Positions 6,476-10,629 of a DNA stretch of 10,629 nt are shown piece after piece. The stretch covers positions 1-10,629 of the forward strand of contig JAEWRC010000142.1 in the NCBI GenBank assembly GCA_023460175.1, given 5' to 3'. The stretch comes from Actinomycetes bacterium. GTDB lineage: Bacteria > Actinomycetota > Actinomycetes > Mycobacteriales > Mycobacteriaceae. The number at the start of each line of letters is the position of its first letter. Position 1 is the stretch's first letter. The position numbers were made by a program, and so were the translations under genes. The notes under the pieces were generated by a model. It saw nothing but the letters and a program-made list of their open reading frames with translations, ran no database searches and was not told the DNA's origin.

Positions 6476-6892
6476 GCCGGGTCGGGCGCGCAACGACGCC
6501 TCATCCAGTTCGATGCCGATCACCTGGGCGAGCCGGAACATGTCTGCGTCCCAGGCCAGCAGGGCCAGACCGCGCCGGTGCGCGACCGCGGCGATCATGC
6601 AGTCGACCATGCCGCGCGGGGTGATGCCCGCTTGTCGACAGCGGCGATAGATTCTCGTCGCGCCCTCGAAGTCGGCGACTGCGTCGAAACGTGCCAACCG
6701 GAACCGCAACAGCATGCGGCGCAGATCCGCCTCCCGTGCGTCATTGCGGGCACCGGCCAGTACCTCCATCAGAACCGGTTCGGTGAACATCAGCGGCCCA
6801 TCGGTGGCGATCAACTCGGTGAGGCGCTGGTCTGCCGTGCTGCCGGTGGCTCGGTCGTATTCGATCCACGCGGAGGTGTCGGCCAGGATCAC
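6473..6892 (-). CDS. vapC: VapC toxin, PIN-domain ribonuclease
   Basis: A 139-aa PIN-domain protein, the usual VapC length. The Mg2+-binding acidic residues are all present: D5 (MILADTSAWIEY), E43 (VLMEVLAGA), D97 (GMVDCMIAA) and D115/D117 (LAWDADMF). VapC toxins cleave specific tRNAs or rRNA and stop translation unless bound by VapB. With the catalytic set intact the toxin looks functional. The start is GTG at 6892; it overlaps the vapB stop by 4 nt (GTGA), which implies translational coupling and matches the usual antitoxin-first order. The N-terminal DTSAWIEY pattern and the ITPRGMVDCMIAA motif are like the VapC proteins common in M. tuberculosis, but I cannot assign a numbered orthologue. 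The GAP gene starts 9 nt downstream of its stop. Confidence 0.92.
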   Translation of the reverse strand: MILADTSAWIEYDRATGSTADQRLTELIATDGPLMFTEPVLMEVLAGARNDAREADLRRMLLRFRLARFDAVADFEGATRIYRRCRQAGITPRGMVDCMIAAVAHRRGLALLAWDADMFRLAQVIGIELDEASLRARPG

Positions 6893-7101
6893 GCGGCGCC
6901 GCGGGGTCCGGCGTCGGCTGGGACGTCAGTCATTGCATGCGCGCCCCGCATTGCCAACGCCTGCTCGCGCGTCATGGGCTGGCCCGCCAGGTGTCGCAGC
7001 GCCAGGTCGACGGCCTCGGTCTTGGTGTGGACCCCGTAACGGTCCTTGATCGCTTCGACGTAGGCGTCTTCGATCTCGATGTTCGTGCGGACCCTCGCCA
7101 T
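6889..7101 (-). CDS. vapB: VapB antitoxin
   Basis: A 70-aa antitoxin. The N-terminal RVRTNIEIEDAYVEAIKDRYGVHTKTEAVDLALRHLAG (about residues 3-40) is a ribbon-helix-helix-like DNA-binding and dimer domain typical of VapB. The C-terminal part (MTREQALAMRGAHAM, about 43-57) is the segment that normally wraps the VapC active site. Residues 58-70 are Ala/Gly/Pro-rich and probably disordered. The ATG at 7101 has no Shine-Dalgarno site; TACGTT lies at exactly -12 to -7, so a leaderless transcript is likely, as is common for mycobacterial toxin-antitoxin operons. Two adjacent 11-bp repeats cover this promoter and are the probable autoregulatory operator. The gene is divergent from clpB, sharing 163 bp. 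Confidence 0.92.
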   Translation of the reverse strand: MARVRTNIEIEDAYVEAIKDRYGVHTKTEAVDLALRHLAGQPMTREQALAMRGAHAMTDVPADAGPRGAA

Positions 7102-7104
7102 ACA

Positions 7105-7126
7105 CTAAACGTACACCTAACGTGCA
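7105..7126 (-). promoter_or_regulatory. vapBC promoter and tandem 11-bp repeat operator
   Basis: On the plus strand, CTAAACGTACA (7105-7115) is directly followed by CCTAACGTGCA (7116-7126); 8 of 11 positions agree and both contain the self-complementary core ACGT. The period of 11 bp is one helical turn. The minus-strand -10 TACGTT (7108-7113) lies within the first repeat, so binding of the VapBC complex would cover the promoter. Confidence 0.5.
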
Positions 7127-7141
7127 TTGGAGGCCTATCGG

Positions 7142-7171
7142 GCGGAACCGGCACAAAAAAGATAGAGTTGA
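7142..7171 (+). promoter_or_regulatory. Upstream degenerate copy of the clpB ECF-type promoter
   Basis: GCGGAAC at 7142-7148 and AGTTGA at 7166-7171 repeat the -35 and -10 of the promoter that begins exactly 30 bp further on (spacer also 17 bp). The -10-like AGTTG differs from SGTTS at its first base, so this copy is probably weaker or inactive. Confidence 0.4.
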
Positions 7172-7187
7172 GCGGAACAGACTCAAC
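7167..7187. promoter_or_regulatory. HspR operator (HAIR-like inverted repeat) of clpB
   Basis: GTTGAGC-N7-ACTCAAC is an inverted repeat with 7-bp arms (one mismatch between arms) and the 7-bp spacer of the HAIR consensus CTTGAGT-N7-ACTCAAG; 11 of 14 arm positions fit the consensus. HspR is known to repress clpB in mycobacteria, and hspR is encoded at 1770-2165. The spacer GGAACAG is itself most of the -35 of the ECF-type promoter. Confidence 0.8.
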
Positions 7188-7200
7188 CTTGACTGCGTTG
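7173..7200 (+). promoter_or_regulatory. SigH/SigE-type promoter of clpB
   Basis: CGGAAC (7173-7178), a 17-bp spacer and CGTTG (7196-7200) match the mycobacterial SigH-type pattern SGGAAC...SGTTS at every defined base. Transcription would start near 7205-7208, leaving a leader of about 58 nt. The -35 lies in the centre of the HspR operator, so HspR binding and polymerase binding should exclude each other. Confidence 0.7.
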
Positions 7201-7222
7201 ATGGATACGACAAGCATTTATC

Positions 7223-7239
7223 GGGCCACCTGCTGGCCC
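7223..7239 (+). other. Small hairpin in the clpB 5' leader
   Basis: GGGCCA (7223-7228) can pair with TGGCCC (7234-7239) around a 5-nt loop. It lies in the predicted leader, ending 16 nt before the GGAGG ribosome site at 7256-7260. Its role is unknown; it could affect mRNA stability or translation. Confidence 0.4.
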
Positions 7240-7264
7240 CTTCTACAGAAAGAGTGGAGGTGTC

Positions 7265-9799
<2,535 letters not shown>

Positions 9800-9811
<12 letters not shown>

Positions 9812-9833
9812 TCCGAATCCTCGGCTGATCCGA
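9800..9833 (+). repeat. Perfect 17-bp tandem duplication across the clpB stop codon
   Basis: ATCCTCGGCTGATCCGA occurs at 9800-9816 and again, without any gap, at 9817-9833. The first copy contains the last clpB codons and its TGA (9809-9811); the second contains a spare copy outside the gene. Identity is complete, which suggests a recent slippage event. Confidence 0.9.
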
Positions 9834-9834
9834 T

Positions 9835-9902
9835 GACGGCGAGCGGGCCCGGAATCGCGTCGAAACGCCCCATGGCGTGCGATGCTGGGCCTGCTCGCCG
9901 TC
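9835..9902 (+). terminator. Long, almost fully paired hairpin downstream of clpB
   Basis: The left arm 9835-9850 (GACGGCGAGCGGGCCC) pairs along all 16 positions with 9887-9902 (one G-U). Two more pairs follow (9851/9886 as G-U, 9852/9885), then an A/G mismatch, ATCGC (9854-9858) with GCGAT (9879-9883), a 6-nt bulge, and ACGCC (9865-9869) with GGCGT (9874-9878) closing a CCAT loop. No U-run follows, so it is not a classical terminator; U-less hairpins have been proposed to end transcription in mycobacteria, and it may instead protect the clpB mRNA 3' end or separate clpB from ttfA. The pairing is seen directly; the function is inferred. Confidence 0.6.
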
Positions 9903-9915
9903 CTGCTGCGCGGTG

Positions 9916-9932
9916 TGTGACGGGGTTGTGAC
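9916..9932 (-). promoter_or_regulatory. GTCACA direct repeat, possible MtrA site upstream of ttfA
   Basis: On the minus strand, GTCACA-N5-GTCACA (on the plus strand TGTGAC at 9916-9921 and 9927-9932; 11-bp period). The GTCACA core resembles the direct repeats described for the mycobacterial response regulator MtrA, which controls cell-wall and division genes. It lies about 46-62 bp upstream of the predicted ttfA transcription start, a typical activator position. Confidence 0.4.
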
Positions 9933-9965
9933 CCGCGGTCTTTCTCTGATCGGCCGTCGAGCAGA

Positions 9966-9971
9966 TAGGCT
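9966..9971 (+). promoter_or_regulatory. -10 box of ttfA
   Basis: TAGGCT fits TANNNT and lies 13 to 8 nt before the ATG at 9979, which predicts a start at the A of ATG or one base before it. A weak AGGTG at 9972-9976 is too close to the ATG to be a good ribosome site. No clear -35 is seen. Confidence 0.45.
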
Positions 9972-9978
9972 AGGTGTA

Positions 9979-10629
9979 ATGGTCCCGCTCTGGTTCACGC
10001 TGTCCGCACTCTGTTTCACAGGTGCGGCGGTGCTGCTGTACGTCGACAACGATCGACGTCGTGGGCTCGGTCGTCGTCGGAAGTCCTGGGCGCGTTCGCA
10101 CGGCTTCGACTACGAACCCGAGTCCACTGATGTGCTCCACCGCTGGAAGCGCGGGGTGATGTCCACCGTCGGTGATGTCCCCGCCCGCAACGTGGTGCTC
10201 GGGCAGATCCGTGGTGAAGCCGTCTTCATCTTCGATCTCGACGACGTGTCCACCGTCATCGCGCTGCACCGCAAGGTCGGCACGAGCGTCGTGATGGATC
10301 TGCGGCTCAAGGGCATCAAGGAGCCCCGCGAGAGCGATATCTGGCTGCTCGGCGCCATCGGCCCCCGGATGGTCTACTCGACCAACCTGGACGCCGCGCG
10401 GCGGGCGTGTGACCGCCGCATGGTCACCTTCGCCCACACCGCCCCGGACTGCGCCGAGATCATGTGGAACGAGGAGAACTGGACGCTGGTCTCCATGCCG
10501 ATCTCCAGCACCCGCGCCCAGTGGGACGAGGGGCTGCGCACCGTCCGGCAGTTCAACGACCTGCTGCGGGTGCTGCCGCCGACCGCGCAGCGTGCCATCG
10601 CCGCGCCCCGGCGCAGCGCCGCCCCCGGC
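9979..10629 (+). CDS. ttfA: TtfA, trehalose monomycolate transport factor (3' end cut off by window)
   Basis: The frame from ATG at 9979 is open for 217 codons to the right edge, so only the C-terminal end is missing. The protein starts with one transmembrane helix (about residues 4-22, PLWFTLSALCFTGAAVLLYV), followed by a strongly basic cytoplasmic-side patch (NDRRRGLGRRRKSW) and a soluble domain with GHGFDY-like SHGFDYEPES, HRKVGTSVVMDLRLKG, LLGAIGPRMVYSTNLDAARRACDRRM and TFAHTAPDCAEIMWNEENW. This agrees closely with remembered Rv0383c/MSMEG_0736, named TtfA, which is needed with MmpL3 for trehalose monomycolate export to the mycobacterial outer membrane and is essential. The gene order clpB-ttfA is the same as in M. 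tuberculosis (Rv0384c-Rv0383c). The visible end is Pro/Ala/Arg-rich, as expected for a flexible C-terminus. A GTCACA repeat and a TAGGCT box precede the start. Confidence 0.9.
   Translation, partial: MVPLWFTLSALCFTGAAVLLYVDNDRRRGLGRRRKSWARSHGFDYEPESTDVLHRWKRGVMSTVGDVPARNVVLGQIRGEAVFIFDLDDVSTVIALHRKVGTSVVMDLRLKGIKEPRESDIWLLGAIGPRMVYSTNLDAARRACDRRMVTFAHTAPDCAEIMWNEENWTLVSMPISSTRAQWDEGLRTVRQFNDLLRVLPPTAQRAIAAPRRSAAPG

Noticed and set aside
5867..7039. A 390-codon open frame on the plus strand across the GAP, vapC and vapB genes
   Set aside because: It crosses three well-supported minus-strand genes and has no recognisable domain; typical of antisense frames in high-GC DNA.
7189..7194. TTGACT as a SigA -35 for clpB
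   Set aside because: No TANNNT -10 lies at 16-19 bp downstream; the ECF-type pair CGGAAC/CGTTG in the same place fits much better.

Overview
The window is chromosomal, very GC-rich actinobacterial DNA, almost certainly from a mycobacterium (Mycobacterium/Mycolicibacterium type, probably non-tuberculous). The reasons are a grpE-dnaJ1-hspR heat-shock operon tail, a ClpB of 848 residues, a protein that closely resembles M. tuberculosis Rv0383c (TtfA), a type II flavohemoglobin of the Rv0385 kind, strong G/C at third codon positions, and several gene starts of the mycobacterial leaderless kind. Family assignments come from remembered sequences and motifs; no database search was possible.

Layout. 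(1) Positions 1-2165, plus strand: 3' part of grpE, then dnaJ1 and hspR, closely spaced as the distal part of a dnaK operon. (2) 2182-4343, minus strand: a globin/reductase fusion (flavohemoglobin) and, upstream of it, a polytopic ABC-2/YhgE-like membrane protein. A divergent TetR regulator (4444-5085, plus) shares a 100-bp control region with the membrane protein; that region holds two copies of a palindrome TTTCA-N8-TGAAA. (3) 5105-7101, minus strand: a CYTH-domain protein, a GAP/Sap-family membrane protein, and a VapBC toxin-antitoxin pair. (4) 7102-7264: divergent vapB/clpB control region with an HspR box (HAIR) lying over the -35 of a SigH/SigE-like promoter. (5) 7265-9811: clpB, followed by a 17-bp tandem duplication at its stop codon, a 68-nt nearly fully paired hairpin, a GTCACA direct repeat, and the start of ttfA, which runs off the right edge.

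How it works together. DnaK/GrpE/DnaJ1 and ClpB form the protein disaggregation machine. HspR is encoded at the left, and its likely operator is found in front of clpB about 5 kb to the right, so two parts of one heat-shock circuit flank a set of accessory genes: nitric-oxide/redox globin, regulated membrane protein, CYTH protein, GAP protein and toxin-antitoxin. ttfA belongs to a different process, MmpL3-dependent trehalose monomycolate export.

No completely new system is evident. The most notable structures are in the non-coding DNA: the overlapping HspR/ECF-sigma control site in front of clpB, the paired TetR-type operators, the long hairpin behind clpB, and a run of exact TANNNT boxes placed for leaderless transcripts.
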